DNA of 64,000 nt from Actinomadura macrotermitis (GCF_009604375.1 NZ_WEGH01000002.1:706073-770072); one strand, 5' to 3'. Positions 10,501 to 19,164 are shown, counted from the first letter of the stretch. Notes: generated from the letters alone by a model not told the origin. Translations and numbers: made by a program.

Positions 10501-10936
10501 CGTCGGCGCCGCCCGCGCCCGGCACTGGGTGCTGACCGGCTCGGACGCCGACCACCCGCCCGCGTACGCCGAGTACGGGGGCGAGCGGCCGGGCTCGCTG
10601 TTCGCGCGGCGCGGGCAGGGGTCAGTCGTCGTCCCCGCCGAGGAGCAGGTCCAGGATCCAGCCGACGACGCCCACGACGATGGCGCCCCAGAAGGCGGCC
10701 CAGAATCCGGACACGTGGAAGGGCAGGTCGAGCCGGTCGGCCAGGAAGCTGGTGAGCAGCAGCAGGAGGGCGTTCACCACGAGGCCGAACAGGCCGAGGG
10801 TGAGCACGTAGAAGGCGCAGCCGAGCGTCTTGACGATCGGCTTGACGACGGCGTTGACCAGCCCGAAGACGATCGCCACGCCGACCAGCGTCAGCACGCG
10901 GCGCCCGGCGGTGTCGCCGTGGACCGCGATGCCTGA
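7535..10936 (+). CDS. Repeat-rich coiled-coil protein with decayed SF1-helicase-like ends
   Basis: Not a recognised family. From ATG 7535 (ribosome site GGGAG) the frame encodes 1,133 residues. Residues 1-130 are globular and contain RVLLMAPPERLAEIV, which sits where helicase motif Ia would. Next come two SNGTIEF copies and about 17 units of a 15-residue Pro/Thr/Glu repeat. A long coiled coil covers about residues 530-905. A terminal module reads FDALVVAGAGALTEAEVL, then VLTGSDADHPP and SLFAR. This resembles the motif II-III region of UPF1-like helicases with the DEAG acid pair lost. No P-loop is seen, so ATPase activity is unlikely. The last 105 codons run antisense through the next gene, so the true end may be near 10620. 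Confidence 0.7.
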   Translation: MAVELHDEVEKNYGPLAAFYERLHAEHGTNAIGWAPHVAALRALLAGERPDLAALLLSPADSGAQFVESADQAGAALEAARELVDAGERVLLMAPPERLAEIVQALEAAGSPLAVRLAEEPAEPGPARPAPAIAGRGEPGSNGTIEFRPVTSPAEAAQIIEAVEAASRPDRPSNGTIEFQAVRPAQEPPSVRTMPLEELPPAAGTASLQETPTEALSPVTAPTDELGTPPEAASPAEPPANAPTPDETLRAELSPGTPPHSGALPETPSPNETLRAEPSVETPSPGGALSVEAASATPSATETVPAEAPANTPPVSGSLPVAAAGETPSPSGTPPVEAASATPPTSGTLPVAAPAETSSPGGVPPVEAASATPPATETVPAEAAADTPSPSGTPPVAASADAPSPNETLPVEASSEGSQAGGTLPIEALSETPPASGAPPVEATPGTSPAGATLPVEMSADALSPNGIPLVEEPPGTPPADATLPVEPLPVGALAAEAAPRAPETWVRDVVVRPVGDAWQQAWDAEERLLRRGLLWLEQWPRDLANQETRQADHARHREELNAELETLEQRLQGLRGELETAERSIAEATVECERLEAERAAAAEAVAGPREEAQRLQQDADAASNQAKQLSAVAEEAYTLCTSIDERSARAHAELQAAREQESSLTEQLARARAELPVVAEEAERLAAQDADAVAEGHASYYRLAAAESALSAIRQKLTLGQRLHVAAPPEDLKRLREEVRTQTRKADEAATRARGIKEAAERAEHRRGQIDRFLAEGGAALTAAQEAQVRLDAELTRLTADRETAAAAHRERARQAAEAVDRATQSSASARYAEQAARALEERLAAATTAHEVAQAAAERARQDAEAAAGRLAEAEAALEARRGEVAGLLAADDAEAETMRAAAEESRANVREFCGEEPDPARLADHQRRAMERIERLAALRADPAGLLPAAGLVCGTPVTIGAAAPAGFDALVVAGAGALTEAEVLVGAARARHWVLTGSDADHPPAYAEYGGERPGSLFARRGQGSVVVPAEEQVQDPADDAHDDGAPEGGPESGHVEGQVEPVGQEAGEQQQEGVHHEAEQAEGEHVEGAAERLDDRLDDGVDQPEDDRHADQRQHAAPGGVAVDRDA
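8258..9007 (+). repeat. Degenerate 45-bp tandem repeat in coding sequence
   Basis: About 17 in-frame copies of a 15-residue unit, consensus near TPPxSGTLPVEAxxA, encode a Pro/Thr/Ser/Glu-rich linker within the long coiled-coil protein. Copies differ at many positions, and one (TPPHSGALPE) is five residues short. The segment is probably extended and disordered. It separates the globular N-terminus from the coiled coil. Confidence 0.85.
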
Positions 10937-10999
10937 GACCAGTTCCGTCGCCGCCCACAGCGCGGCGGCGGTGATGCCTATCTTGAGAAGAATGCGCAC
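10622..10999 (-). CDS. Phage-holin-family small membrane protein
   Basis: A 125-residue protein with about four hydrophobic segments and a GDDD end, matching in size and pattern the four-TM superfamily-IV holin-like proteins widespread in actinobacteria. Characteristic features are VRILLKIGITAAALW at the start and GLVNAVVKPIVKTLG in the middle. In non-phage contexts these are integral membrane proteins of unknown role, and no phage genes are nearby. GTG 10999 is preferred because upstream residues are charged and unlike the family. The 3' end overlaps the preceding forward frame antisense by 315 bases. Confidence 0.85.
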   Translation of the reverse strand: MRILLKIGITAAALWAATELVSGIAVHGDTAGRRVLTLVGVAIVFGLVNAVVKPIVKTLGCAFYVLTLGLFGLVVNALLLLLTSFLADRLDLPFHVSGFWAAFWGAIVVGVVGWILDLLLGGDDD

Positions 11000-11120
11000 A
11001 CCCCGATCATGGGCCGGGGCGGCCTGATCCGGCATCCCTCCCCGAAACGATTTCCGCGCCCGCGGGGTCATCACCCGGGACGAGCCGCATATCGTCCCCG
11101 GCGGCTCGTACTATGGCCCG

Positions 11121-13088
11121 ATGACTTCCCCCGACGTGGACGAGACCCTGCGGACGCTCCAGCGCGTGTTCGGCTACGACGCGTTCCGGGGCGAGCAGCA
11201 GGAGGTCATCGACCACGTCGTCAACGGCGGTGACGCGCTCGTCCTGATGCCGACCGGCGGCGGCAAGTCGCTGTGCTACCAGATCCCCGCGCTGGTCCGG
11301 CCGGGCACCGGCGTGGTCATCTCCCCGCTGATCGCGCTGATGCAGGACCAGGTCGACGCGCTGCAGGCGCTCGGCGTCCGCGCCGGGTTCCTCAACTCCA
11401 CCCAGGACCTGGACGAGCGCCGCGTCATGGAGGCGCGGTTCGCCGCCGGCGAGCTCGACCTGCTCTACCTGGCGCCCGAGCGGCTGCGCGTCCCGGCGAC
11501 CGCCGCGCTGCTCGACCGCGCCAAGATCTCGCTGTTCGCCATCGACGAGGCGCACTGCGTGTCCCAGTGGGGGCACGACTTCCGGCCCGACTACCTCATG
11601 CTGTCGGGCCTGCACGAGCGCTGGCCGGAGGTGCCGCGCATCGCGCTCACCGCGACCGCCACCCCGGCCACCCGCGAGGAGATCGCCACCCGGCTGAACC
11701 TGACCGGCGCGCGGCACTTCGTGGCCAGCTTCGACCGGCCCAACATCCAGTACCGGATCGAGCCGAAGACCGACGCCAAGCGCCAGCTGCTGCAGCTGCT
11801 GCGCACCGAGCACGAGGGCGACGCGGGCATCGTGTACTGCCTGTCGCGCAGCTCGGTGGAGAAGCACGCGCAGTTCCTGTCCGACAACGGCATCGAGGCC
11901 GTCCCCTACCACGCGGGGCTCGACGCGCGGGTGCGCGCCGAGAACCAGTCCCGGTTCCTGCGCGAGGACGGCCTGGTCGTCGTCGCGACGATCGCGTTCG
12001 GGATGGGCATCGACAAGCCCGACGTCCGGTTCGTCGCGCACCTGGACCTGCCCAAGTCGGTCGAGGGCTACTACCAGGAGACCGGCCGCGCGGGCCGCGA
12101 CGGCCTGCCGTCCACCGCGTGGCTGGCCTACGGGCTGAACGACGTCGTCAGCCTGCGCAAGATGATCGACGGCTCGGAGGGCGACGCCGACCACCGCCGC
12201 CGCCTCAGCCAGCACCTGGACTCGATGCTCGCGCTCTGCGAGACCGTGGAGTGCCGCCGCGTCCAGCTGCTGAACTACTTCGGGCAGGACGCCGCGCCGT
12301 GCGGCAACTGCGACACCTGCCTGACGCCGCCCGAGACCTGGGACGGCACCGTCCCGGCGCAGAAGGCGCTGTCCACGGTGGTGCGGCTGAAGCGCGAGCG
12401 GCGCCAGCAGTTCGGCGCCGGGCACATCATCGACATCCTGCGCGGCAAGAAGAACGCCAAGATCATCCAGTTCGACCACGACGCGCTCAGCACCTTCGGC
12501 ATCGGCGCCGACCTCAGCGACGCCGAGTGGCGCGGCGTGATCCGCCAGCTGCTCGCGCAGGGCCTGGTCGCCGTCGAGAGCAACTACGGCTCGCTGGTGG
12601 AGACCGAGGCCAGCGCCGGGGTGCTGCGCGGCGAGCGCAAGGTCATGATGCGCCGCGAGTCCGAGCGCACCAGGGCCGCCGCCGCGAAGACCAGGACGGC
12701 CAAGGAGCGCAAGGCCCCGGTCGACCTGCCCGCCGAGGCCGCGCCGGTCTTCGAGCGGCTGCGCGCCTGGCGCGGCGCGGCGGCCAAGGAGCAGGGCGTC
12801 CCCGCCTACGTGATCTTCCACGACGCCACGCTGCGCGAGATCGCGACGGCGCGCCCGGCGTCGCTGTCGGCGCTCGGCGGGATCAGCGGGGTGGGCGAGA
12901 ACAAGCTGGCCAAGTACGGCGAGCAGGTCCTGGAGGCCCTCGCCGAGTTCGGCGACGCCCCGCCCGCCCCGGCCCCGGCGCCTGCACCGGCGCCCGTCCA
13001 GGCCGCGGTGCCCGCCCCGGCACCGCCCGCCGACCCGCCCTACTACGACGACCTGCCGCCCGAGCCCGACTTCTACGAGTACGAGTAG
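11121..13088 (+). CDS. recQ: ATP-dependent DNA helicase RecQ
   Basis: This 655-residue protein is a complete RecQ, the 3'-5' superfamily 2 helicase of recombination and fork repair. Motif I is [10 protein letters not shown], motif II is [14 protein letters not shown], and motif VI is [10 protein letters not shown]. The RQC zinc site carries four cysteines, [10 protein letters not shown] through CGNCDTC, followed by a winged helix. An HRDC domain lies at about residues 540-610 ([15 protein letters not shown]). The last 45 residues are a Pro/Ala/acidic tail, [16 protein letters not shown] 11121 is the first Met in frame after a non-coding leader. The stop overlaps the end of the convergent methyltransferase gene by 16 bases. 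Confidence 0.96.
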   Translation: MTSPDVDETLRTLQRVFGYDAFRGEQQEVIDHVVNGGDALVLMPTGGGKSLCYQIPALVRPGTGVVISPLIALMQDQVDALQALGVRAGFLNSTQDLDERRVMEARFAAGELDLLYLAPERLRVPATAALLDRAKISLFAIDEAHCVSQWGHDFRPDYLMLSGLHERWPEVPRIALTATATPATREEIATRLNLTGARHFVASFDRPNIQYRIEPKTDAKRQLLQLLRTEHEGDAGIVYCLSRSSVEKHAQFLSDNGIEAVPYHAGLDARVRAENQSRFLREDGLVVVATIAFGMGIDKPDVRFVAHLDLPKSVEGYYQETGRAGRDGLPSTAWLAYGLNDVVSLRKMIDGSEGDADHRRRLSQHLDSMLALCETVECRRVQLLNYFGQDAAPCGNCDTCLTPPETWDGTVPAQKALSTVVRLKRERRQQFGAGHIIDILRGKKNAKIIQFDHDALSTFGIGADLSDAEWRGVIRQLLAQGLVAVESNYGSLVETEASAGVLRGERKVMMRRESERTRAAAAKTRTAKERKAPVDLPAEAAPVFERLRAWRGAAAKEQGVPAYVIFHDATLREIATARPASLSALGGISGVGENKLAKYGEQVLEALAEFGDAPPAPAPAPAPAPVQAAVPAPAPPADPPYYDDLPPEPDFYEYE

Positions 13089-13843
13089 CCGCGCACCGCC
13101 CGTACCGCGAGGGTGACGATGGGCAGGTCGAACTCGCCCTCGGCGGTCTCGGGCGTGGCGCGCAGGTAGGCGAGCACGCGGTCCAGGAGCGCGGCGCGTT
13201 CGCCCTCCTCCAGGACCAGCGCGTGCGAGTGGGTGCCGACGGTCGCGGTCAGCGACTCGGCGGTGCGGCGCTGCGCGTGCGGGAACTCGGCCCGCTCGAC
13301 CTCGGGGAACCAGCGGGTCGGCGGGAGCCGCTTCGGCCGCCACCGCTCGAACGAGACGCCGCTGCGCGCGGCCTCCTTGAAACCCGCGACCCACGGCACC
13401 CGGTCGTCGTCGAGGTTCCACAGCCCGGCGAGGACGCCGCCGGGGGCGAGCACCCGGTGGATCTCCGGCAGCGCGCGGTCCAGGTCGAACCAGTGCATGG
13501 CCTGCCCGACCAGGACGGCGTCCACCGACCCGTCCGGCAGCGGGATGTCCTCGGCGCCGCCCTGCTCGGCCCGCACGCCCGGCAACCGCCGGCGCAGCTC
13601 GGCGAGCATCTCGGGATCGGGCTCGACGGCGATGACGTCCCGGTCCAGCAGCGCCTCGGTCAGCTTCCCGGTACCCGCGCCGAGGTCCAGGACGCGCCGT
13701 CCGGGCGCCGCCTCCAGCGCCCACCGCACGGCCGCCTCCGGGTATCCGGGGCGTTCGGTGGCGTAGGCGGCGGCGTTCCCCCCGAACGACGCGGCCCGGC
13801 GCGCGACGAGATCCCGGTCGGCGCCGGGAAAAGCGTTCTCCAT
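13073..13843 (-). CDS. Class I SAM-dependent methyltransferase
   Basis: A 256-residue methyltransferase of the UbiE/Methyltransf_11 type. The SAM-binding motif [15 protein letters not shown] is preceded by [17 protein letters not shown], which is usual for the family, and followed by [16 protein letters not shown] and [12 protein letters not shown]. It is probably cytosolic and acts on a small molecule; the substrate cannot be read from sequence. ATG 13843 gives the usual N-terminus. It overlaps recQ tail to tail by 16 bases. The 19.4-kb methyltransferase is of the same general family but is clearly diverged. Confidence 0.88.
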   Translation of the reverse strand: MENAFPGADRDLVARRAASFGGNAAAYATERPGYPEAAVRWALEAAPGRRVLDLGAGTGKLTEALLDRDVIAVEPDPEMLAELRRRLPGVRAEQGGAEDIPLPDGSVDAVLVGQAMHWFDLDRALPEIHRVLAPGGVLAGLWNLDDDRVPWVAGFKEAARSGVSFERWRPKRLPPTRWFPEVERAEFPHAQRRTAESLTATVGTHSHALVLEEGERAALLDRVLAYLRATPETAEGEFDLPIVTLAVRAVRGYSYS

Positions 13844-13907
13844 ATCCCCAAAACTACGGGTCTGGGGCACCCTGGATGCGTCGCCGGCCCCCGGAAGCGA
13901 AGTGATC

Positions 13908-14132
13908 ATGGCTCCTGAGGACATGCCCACCGAAGGTCCGCCGAAGCGGCTGCTGCGCTGGTGGCACCACGTCGCCTCCCTGGCCGTCGCGGTCGTCATC
14001 CTCGTGTGGGGGCCGTGGGAGCCGTGGTTCCGCATCGTGGCCGCGGTCACCACCGTCGTGCTCCCGCTGCTGTGGGAGCAGGCCGCGCTGTGGGACGCCA
14101 GGCGCCGGCGGCGGTCCGGCGACCGCCGCTGA
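13908..14132 (+). CDS. Small two-helix membrane protein
   Basis: A 74-residue protein with two hydrophobic stretches (VASLAVAVVILVWG and IVAAVTTVVLPLLW) and an Arg-rich end, so probably two membrane helices. It has no recognised family. A GGAAG ribosome site lies 10 bases before ATG 13908; GTG 13902 is an alternative start. It diverges from the methyltransferase on its left and converges with the EamA transporter four bases away. Function unknown. Confidence 0.6.
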   Translation: MAPEDMPTEGPPKRLLRWWHHVASLAVAVVILVWGPWEPWFRIVAAVTTVVLPLLWEQAALWDARRRRRSGDRR

Positions 14133-14136
14133 CACC

Positions 14137-15066
14137 TCAGGCCGGGACCAGGGCCTTAGGGTCCTCGACGGCGACCGGTGCCGCCGCGCGGCGGCCCCAG
14201 AACGTGCCGGCCAGCACCAGGCAGGCACCCACGTAGCCGAGCGCGCCCAGGTCGTCGCCGCCGACCGCAACGCCCACGACGGCCGCCCAGAGCGGCTCGG
14301 TGCCGAGCAGCAGGCTCACCCGCGACGGCGAGGTGCGGCGCACCGCCCACATCTGCACGAGGAACGCGAACAGGGTGCAGCCGAGCGCCAGGTAGACCAG
14401 GTCCAGCCAACCCAGCGCGCCCAGGGAGGCGGCGGCCTCCCACGGCGGCGTCCCGGCCCAGGGAGCCAGCAGCGCGAAGATCCCCACGCACGTGCCGAGC
14501 TGCACGAAGGTGAGGGCGCCGTCATCGGTGTCGCGGACGGCGGGCAGCCGGTGCATCAGCAGCACGTTCGCGGTCCGCACGCCGGCCGCCAGCAGCATCA
14601 GCACGTCGCCCGCCGAGGGCGCGGTGAAGCCGGCGCCCTGGGTGAGCAGGCCGACGCCGACGACCGACAGCGCCGCCGCCGCGACGAAGGACCCGGTCGG
14701 CCGGGTCCGGTTCAGCGCCGCCTCGGCCAGCGGCGTGAAGATCATGGTGAGGCTGATGATGAGCCCGGCGTTGGTCGCCGAGGTGTGCACCACCCCGTAG
14801 GTCTCCAGCAGGAAGATCAGCGCCAGCACCAGGCCGAGCAGCACCCCGCCGCCGATCTCCGGCCGGGTCAGCCGCCGCAGCCTGCGCCGCGCCGCGACCG
14901 CGAGCGGCGGCAGCGAGATGGCGAACCGCAGCAGCAGGATCGCGATGACGTTGGCGCCGTCGGTGATCTGCTTGGTCGCCAGGTAGCTGGAACCCCACAC
15001 CACCGCGACGAGCAGGACCGGGACATCGACCAGCAGCGCACGGCGGCCGGCAAGGGGGGACGGCAT
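14137..15066 (-). CDS. EamA/DMT-family transporter
   Basis: This 309-residue integral membrane protein has ten predicted hydrophobic segments in two EamA repeats. The first begins VAVVWGSSYLATKQI, the usual start of the drug/metabolite transporter superfamily, and the second contains LIISLTMIFTPLAEA and a GTEPLWAAVVG segment. Members export amino acids, metabolites or drugs using proton exchange; the substrate is unknown here. ATG 15066 has a GGAAGC ribosome site just upstream. Nearest genes give no functional hint. Confidence 0.92.
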   Translation of the reverse strand: MPSPLAGRRALLVDVPVLLVAVVWGSSYLATKQITDGANVIAILLLRFAISLPPLAVAARRRLRRLTRPEIGGGVLLGLVLALIFLLETYGVVHTSATNAGLIISLTMIFTPLAEAALNRTRPTGSFVAAAALSVVGVGLLTQGAGFTAPSAGDVLMLLAAGVRTANVLLMHRLPAVRDTDDGALTFVQLGTCVGIFALLAPWAGTPPWEAAASLGALGWLDLVYLALGCTLFAFLVQMWAVRRTSPSRVSLLLGTEPLWAAVVGVAVGGDDLGALGYVGACLVLAGTFWGRRAAAPVAVEDPKALVPA

Positions 15067-15198
15067 AGGGGAGCTTCCTCAAAACGTGGGAACAGCGGCG
15101 GAACGAACCGTCAGCGCGCCACGTTGAGCGCCCACGCCCTCAGCACACCGAGGACGTGCAAGAACATACCGTGCCCCGGTCGCCGATCACCTGCCCGC

Positions 15199-15360
15199 TC
15201 AGGACGCCAGGCCGATGCACCACTGCAGATCACCTCCCAGAACCTGCGGGCAGGTGCCGCGCCGGAGCCGCACGGTGACCTGCTTGCGCGAGTAGTCGCC
15301 GGTCACGGAGACGAGCGGCAGGCCCTCCCGGCGCAGCCCGGCGTAAGCCAAGTGACGCAT
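15199..15360 (-). CDS. Possible small protein
   Basis: In the 427-base gap between the EamA gene and the next protein, one short frame looks weakly coding from ATG 15360 (MRHLAYAGLRREGLP, ending WCIGLAS, about 53 residues). It has no recognised motif and no clear ribosome site. It may be spurious. The rest of the gap shows nothing identifiable. Confidence 0.25.
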   Translation of the reverse strand: MRHLAYAGLRREGLPLVSVTGDYSRKQVTVRLRRGTCPQVLGGDLQWCIGLAS

Positions 15361-15493
15361 CGAGCAAGCCCTTTGTCCCGCCGCGTGCCGCAGGAACGAC
15401 AAACGCCTCTCACCCCTGGACGCGAACCTGCCAAAGGACCGGTCCAGCCGATAGGGAACCATCCGAAGAAAAGGAATGGCGGTGAACGCGGAA

Positions 15494-16768
15494 TCAGCGT
15501 GATACGGCCAGGGTCCACTCTTCGTGATCCGCGAGGACCTGCAGGAGTGCGCCGTGCCGCAGCCGCACTGAGCCGCGCTGCGGCCGTACCGAAGTCCGCC
15601 GTCGCGGTACGGAGGCGATCAGTTCGCTCTCCCGATGGAATTCGCCGTCCAGCCGGTGCAGCTCGAACCACTGCCCCGCCCACGAGGCGTCGATCATCGC
15701 GTCGGGGCCCGTGTAGCGGACGACCTCGTCCCCGCGCCCCTTGATGTCGGTGTCGAAGTCGCGGATCTCGGCGGCCTCCGTGACGACGATCCGCCACTTC
15801 CCCTTGGCCTGAATCGACATCAGCGCCGGACCGCCCAGCGCCACACATCCGTGATGCGAGCTTGCAATCTGTTCCAGCCAGCCCAGATCGCGCGCGAGAC
15901 CGACCACCTCGAACCCCGGTTCGGCCTCGATGAAGGCGATGCCCTTCGGGCCGCGGTAGAAGAGGACGTCGTCTCCCTCTCCTTCGGCCTGGGAGGTGAA
16001 CCGCGGCACCCCGCCGGCGTCGTGCAGCGAAATCGCCCAGGCGCCTTCGGCCTCGATCCTGAGGTGACGCACCTCCCACAGGCCGACGACCTTCCGACCG
16101 CCGGTGAAGACGGTCTCTTCGGCCTCCCCTTTTCGGTGGCGCAGCAGTTCGACCCGGATCGCGCCGTGGTCTCCGGCCGTCATGAGGACGTGGTCTGGCA
16201 GCCCTTCCGGCAGAGGGACGACCGCGTTCCCGGCGCCGTTCAGCACGTGCAGCGGCGGCCCGGGGTCGTCGATCCGTGCCAGCCGCTCACGCTCTCTGGC
16301 CCGCCAGGAGTCGCTCCTGTCGATCCGCGAGTCTCCGTAGAGCCTCATCTCCAGGCGCCGCAGCGCGGCCAGCGCGTCGCCGGTCGCATCGAGCGCCTGC
16401 GAGCCGTGCCGCAGCCGCGCCGCGTCGGCCCGCCGTTGCAGGGCCTCCCGATGATCCTGCACCGCGTCCGGGGCCACGCCTTCCCGCTGCGGATCGAAGT
16501 CGAGCCCGCCGAGAACCTGGTCGAATTCGACCATCTCTTCTTTGGCCAGCGAGATCAGGGAAAGCCGCTTGTCCGCTCTCTTGAATGCCAGCCTGGTGGC
16601 GATGAAAAGACCTGCGTTCACGATAGCGAGGAGGCCCGTCCACCAGATGCCAAGTCCGCCCATGAGGACGAACACGAGAACGACGGAGAGGAGGCCGAGG
16701 ACCGTCCAGTAGAGTTCCCGCAGCGGGCTCCGGTAGAACGGGTTCAGCCAATCGGGAAAATCCTCCAT
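15494..16768 (-). CDS. Membrane-anchored protein of unknown function
   Basis: A 424-residue protein starting MEDFPDWLNPFYRS, with an AGAGG ribosome site before ATG 16768. Two adjacent hydrophobic segments near residues 18-60 (LGLLSVVLVFVLMGGLG, then GLLAIVNAGLFIA) anchor it. Beyond about residue 75 it is soluble: a helical stretch to about residue 160, then beta-rich sequence in which segments such as VVGLWEVRHLRIEAEG and GKWRIVVTEAAEI look like two diverged copies of one fold. I do not recognise the family. It lies beside the 12-residue-repeat membrane protein, so both may belong to an accessory block. Confidence 0.75.
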   Translation of the reverse strand: MEDFPDWLNPFYRSPLRELYWTVLGLLSVVLVFVLMGGLGIWWTGLLAIVNAGLFIATRLAFKRADKRLSLISLAKEEMVEFDQVLGGLDFDPQREGVAPDAVQDHREALQRRADAARLRHGSQALDATGDALAALRRLEMRLYGDSRIDRSDSWRARERERLARIDDPGPPLHVLNGAGNAVVPLPEGLPDHVLMTAGDHGAIRVELLRHRKGEAEETVFTGGRKVVGLWEVRHLRIEAEGAWAISLHDAGGVPRFTSQAEGEGDDVLFYRGPKGIAFIEAEPGFEVVGLARDLGWLEQIASSHHGCVALGGPALMSIQAKGKWRIVVTEAAEIRDFDTDIKGRGDEVVRYTGPDAMIDASWAGQWFELHRLDGEFHRESELIASVPRRRTSVRPQRGSVRLRHGALLQVLADHEEWTLAVSR

Positions 16769-17077
16769 AAACTCGCACCTCTTTACCTGATATAAGTCGA
16801 TTGCGTTCGTCGCGGAAGGCACGAGCTGAGGTCGCAACAAAACCCCCAAAGTACCCGTAGGCTACATCGGGGGATCAGGCACGCCTGCTTCACCCGGCCG
16901 CGCAAGAGGCCGTCGCCCCTGCCGGCACCACGGGCCTGCACAGAATCGGCCTGTACGCCATCGCGTCCTCCTGGACTTGTTGAACGGCAAGGCCCGGCAC
17001 CACGTTTTGAAACACCCTGGAAGCCGCGAATATCCGGCTGAACGAGATCATCTAACGAGCGTTGAGAAACGATCGTT
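16769..17077. other. Gap without identifiable gene
   Basis: About 309 bases of lower GC content between two reverse-strand genes. Frames here are shadows or lack coding character. It probably holds the promoter of the gene to its left. No terminator or repeat was recognised. Confidence 0.4.
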
Positions 17078-18355
17078 TTACGACAGGTGATCGGCCATGC
17101 CGTCCGGCAACCCTTCCGGCCGCCGGCCGACGGCATCCGTGAAGTCGATCGTGCCTCCATCGAACCCCGCGTCAGTGAAGTCGACCCTGCCGCCCACGAA
17201 CCCCACGCCCCTGAAGTCGACCCTGCCGTCCCCGAATCCCACGCGCCCGAAGTCGACCTTGCCGTCCCGGAACCTCGCGTCCCTGAAGTCGACCGTGCCG
17301 CCCTCCAAGCTCGCGCTCCTGAAGTCGACCGTGCCATCCTCCAAGCTCACACACCTAAAGTTGACCGCGCCGCCCACGAACCGCGCACTCCCGAAGCCGA
17401 CCGCGCCGTCCCTGAACAGCGCGTCCCCGAAGTCGACCATGCCGTCCTTAAGCCGCACACGCCCAAAGGCGACCGTGCCGCCCTCGAGCCGCGCATTGGT
17501 GAAGTCGACCGTGCCGCCCAGGAATCCCGCGCTCTCGAAGTCGACTGTGCCGCCCTTGAACCGTGCACCGGTGAAGTCGACCGTGCCGCCCCTGAACCGC
17601 GCACCGGTGAAGTCGACCGTGCCGCCCTCGAACTGTGCATTGGTGAAGGTGAGGGTGCCGCTGGTGATGTGGATATTGCGCAGGTCGCCGCCGTCGAAGG
17701 CCACGTCGGTGAAGTCGAAGTCGTGGCCGTCCCAGGAGACGGTGGCTTCGGGGCGCAGGTGGTTGCCGATGATGCGGATGATGGTGTGGCGGACCTCGCG
17801 GATCGCCCGGTACCGCTGGCGCGCCTGGAGGTGCTCGGGGGCGTCGCCGGGGTCGGGGTCATACGGCAGGCGCAGGTAGGCGCACAGGACGTCGATGCAG
17901 GTCTGGCGCAAGGCGCGGGTGGGGGCGTCGTCGGCCAGGCCGGCCAGGGCGTGCACCCCGCCAAGCTGCACCGCGGGTGAGGCGTCGCCGAGCTGGGCGA
18001 CGGCGGCGGTGAAGCGGTCGCTGTGCAACTTGGTGTTCTCGCGCAGCGCGGCGTTCTCCTCGGTGCGCTGCTTGCGGTAGGCCACCACCAACGCAACCAG
18101 ACCACCCAGACCGGCCACGACCGCGAACGACAACTTCACCAGATCGAACAGCACCGATGAGGAGATCTGCTTCTCGCGCTTGACGCCGTGCACGTCCAGC
18201 AGGTCCAGCCCCAGCCACAACGCGCCCGCCGCGACCGCGACCGCGGTGACGAACGTCCCCGACAGCGCCACCCACACCGGCACCAGCCGCGCCGGCCGCC
18301 GCCATCCGTCGCCGTCGCCGTGCCGGCGAAGCCACCCTTTCCGCTGTCTGGCCAT
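17078..18355 (-). CDS. Membrane protein with 12-residue pentapeptide-like repeats
   Basis: This 425-residue protein has two N-terminal membrane segments (residues about 25-50 and 70-92), with an Arg-rich cytoplasmic start. A soluble helical region of about 100 residues follows and includes LGGVHALAGLADDAP, typical of actinomycete pentapeptide-repeat membrane proteins. The C-terminal 180 residues carry about 14 units of FTGARFxGGTVD. The period is 12 rather than 5 residues, with Phe at fixed positions suited to a right-handed beta solenoid. Function is unknown; such solenoids often mediate protein contacts. ATG 18355 is followed by basic residues, as expected for a membrane anchor. Confidence 0.85.
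   Translation of the reverse strand: MARQRKGWLRRHGDGDGWRRPARLVPVWVALSGTFVTAVAVAAGALWLGLDLLDVHGVKREKQISSSVLFDLVKLSFAVVAGLGGLVALVVAYRKQRTEENAALRENTKLHSDRFTAAVAQLGDASPAVQLGGVHALAGLADDAPTRALRQTCIDVLCAYLRLPYDPDPGDAPEHLQARQRYRAIREVRHTIIRIIGNHLRPEATVSWDGHDFDFTDVAFDGGDLRNIHITSGTLTFTNAQFEGGTVDFTGARFRGGTVDFTGARFKGGTVDFESAGFLGGTVDFTNARLEGGTVAFGRVRLKDGMVDFGDALFRDGAVGFGSARFVGGAVNFRCVSLEDGTVDFRSASLEGGTVDFRDARFRDGKVDFGRVGFGDGRVDFRGVGFVGGRVDFTDAGFDGGTIDFTDAVGRRPEGLPDGMADHLS
17144..17647 (-). repeat. 14 tandem 36-bp repeats
   Basis: In-frame units of exactly 36 bases encode the 12-residue motif FTxARFxGGTVD and its variants. The units nearest the membrane domain (17530-17647) are almost identical, and those nearer the C-terminus diverge. 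That gradient suggests recent duplication at one end. There are no unique spacers, so it is not a CRISPR array. Confidence 0.9.
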
Positions 18356-18570
18356 GGTGCGGCGCCCTTCCGGTCAGGGCCCGCAGCACCGGGCCGCCCG
18401 CTGTTTCGACGCGCCCCTCCAGCATCGCGTTCACGCCCTGGTGGAGGCGGATACTCAGATCCCAACCGCCCACAGGGGCGTTCGTCTCCATGAGGCGGGT
18501 TCCGGTGGGGACGCGCCGCTGATCGAACGGCTGGGCGAGCGCGTGATGTGGAATGCCGAGGGGTCGCTGC

Positions 18571-19059
18571 TTAGGGCTGATGGTGCAGAACCGTGGTGAA
18601 GCCCTCGCTGCCGTAGAGCGACTCGTAGCCGATCTGTAGCTGTAGTCGGTTGTCGATCAGCTCGGAGAACCACGCGTGCTCGGCGCGGTCCCAGTCCTGC
18701 AGTTTCAGCAGGAACGTCTCGTAGCCGGCCGGGATCGCCCTGCCGGGGCGGAAGGTGGCGGCCTCAGGCCGGACCGGCAGCGTGCTGCGGAGCCGGTCAA
18801 GGCTGGGGCGGTCCCAGTCGCCGAACGGCCGTCCGTCCAGCACCAGCTCGATGCGGGTGATGATCGCCGGGCCCATGCCGCGGTTGACCAGGACGATCCC
18901 GGCCGGTCCGCCGTCGGTCTTGGTGAACCACAGCTCCAGCAACGGCCGCACGGCGTACCGGTTGTGCCGGCGGGTGGCCCGGGCCTCCAGGAAGGACACC
19001 CCCAGAGACAGCACGGCGATGAAGGTCGCACACGTGGCGATCACGGTATTGGCGTCCAC
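18571..19059 (-). CDS. Single-pass membrane protein of unknown function
   Basis: A 162-residue protein with one N-terminal membrane helix (VIATCATFIAVLSLGVSFLE) followed by RRHNRYAVRPLLELWF and a beta-rich soluble domain containing GIVLVNRGMGPAIITRIEL. This resembles a widespread bacterial family of unknown function in which a helix anchors an Ig-like domain, but I cannot name it. GTG 19059 is chosen because AGGAG lies six bases upstream; GTG 19065 is an alternative. The gene sits in the repeat-bearing accessory block. Confidence 0.7.
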   Translation of the reverse strand: MDANTVIATCATFIAVLSLGVSFLEARATRRHNRYAVRPLLELWFTKTDGGPAGIVLVNRGMGPAIITRIELVLDGRPFGDWDRPSLDRLRSTLPVRPEAATFRPGRAIPAGYETFLLKLQDWDRAEHAWFSELIDNRLQLQIGYESLYGSEGFTTVLHHQP

Positions 19060-19164
19060 CGGCACTCCTGCCCTCGACACCGCTGTTCGGCGTTCAAGTT
19101 CGACCACGCAGGACCACGCCGGGTTCCACACGTCCCGGTGCTGCACCGCATCTGGCTCATAGAC

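Noticed and set aside
10622..10999. Prophage, because of a holin-family protein
   Set aside because: No integrase, capsid, lysin or attachment sites nearby; these proteins are common chromosomal membrane proteins in actinobacteria.
11007..13724. 905-codon reverse-strand open frame across recQ
   Set aside because: It is antisense to recQ and part of the methyltransferase; no recognisable motif and shadow composition.
17144..17647. CRISPR array from regular 36-base repeats
   Set aside because: Units are directly adjacent with no spacers, lie in frame inside a gene, and no cas genes are present.
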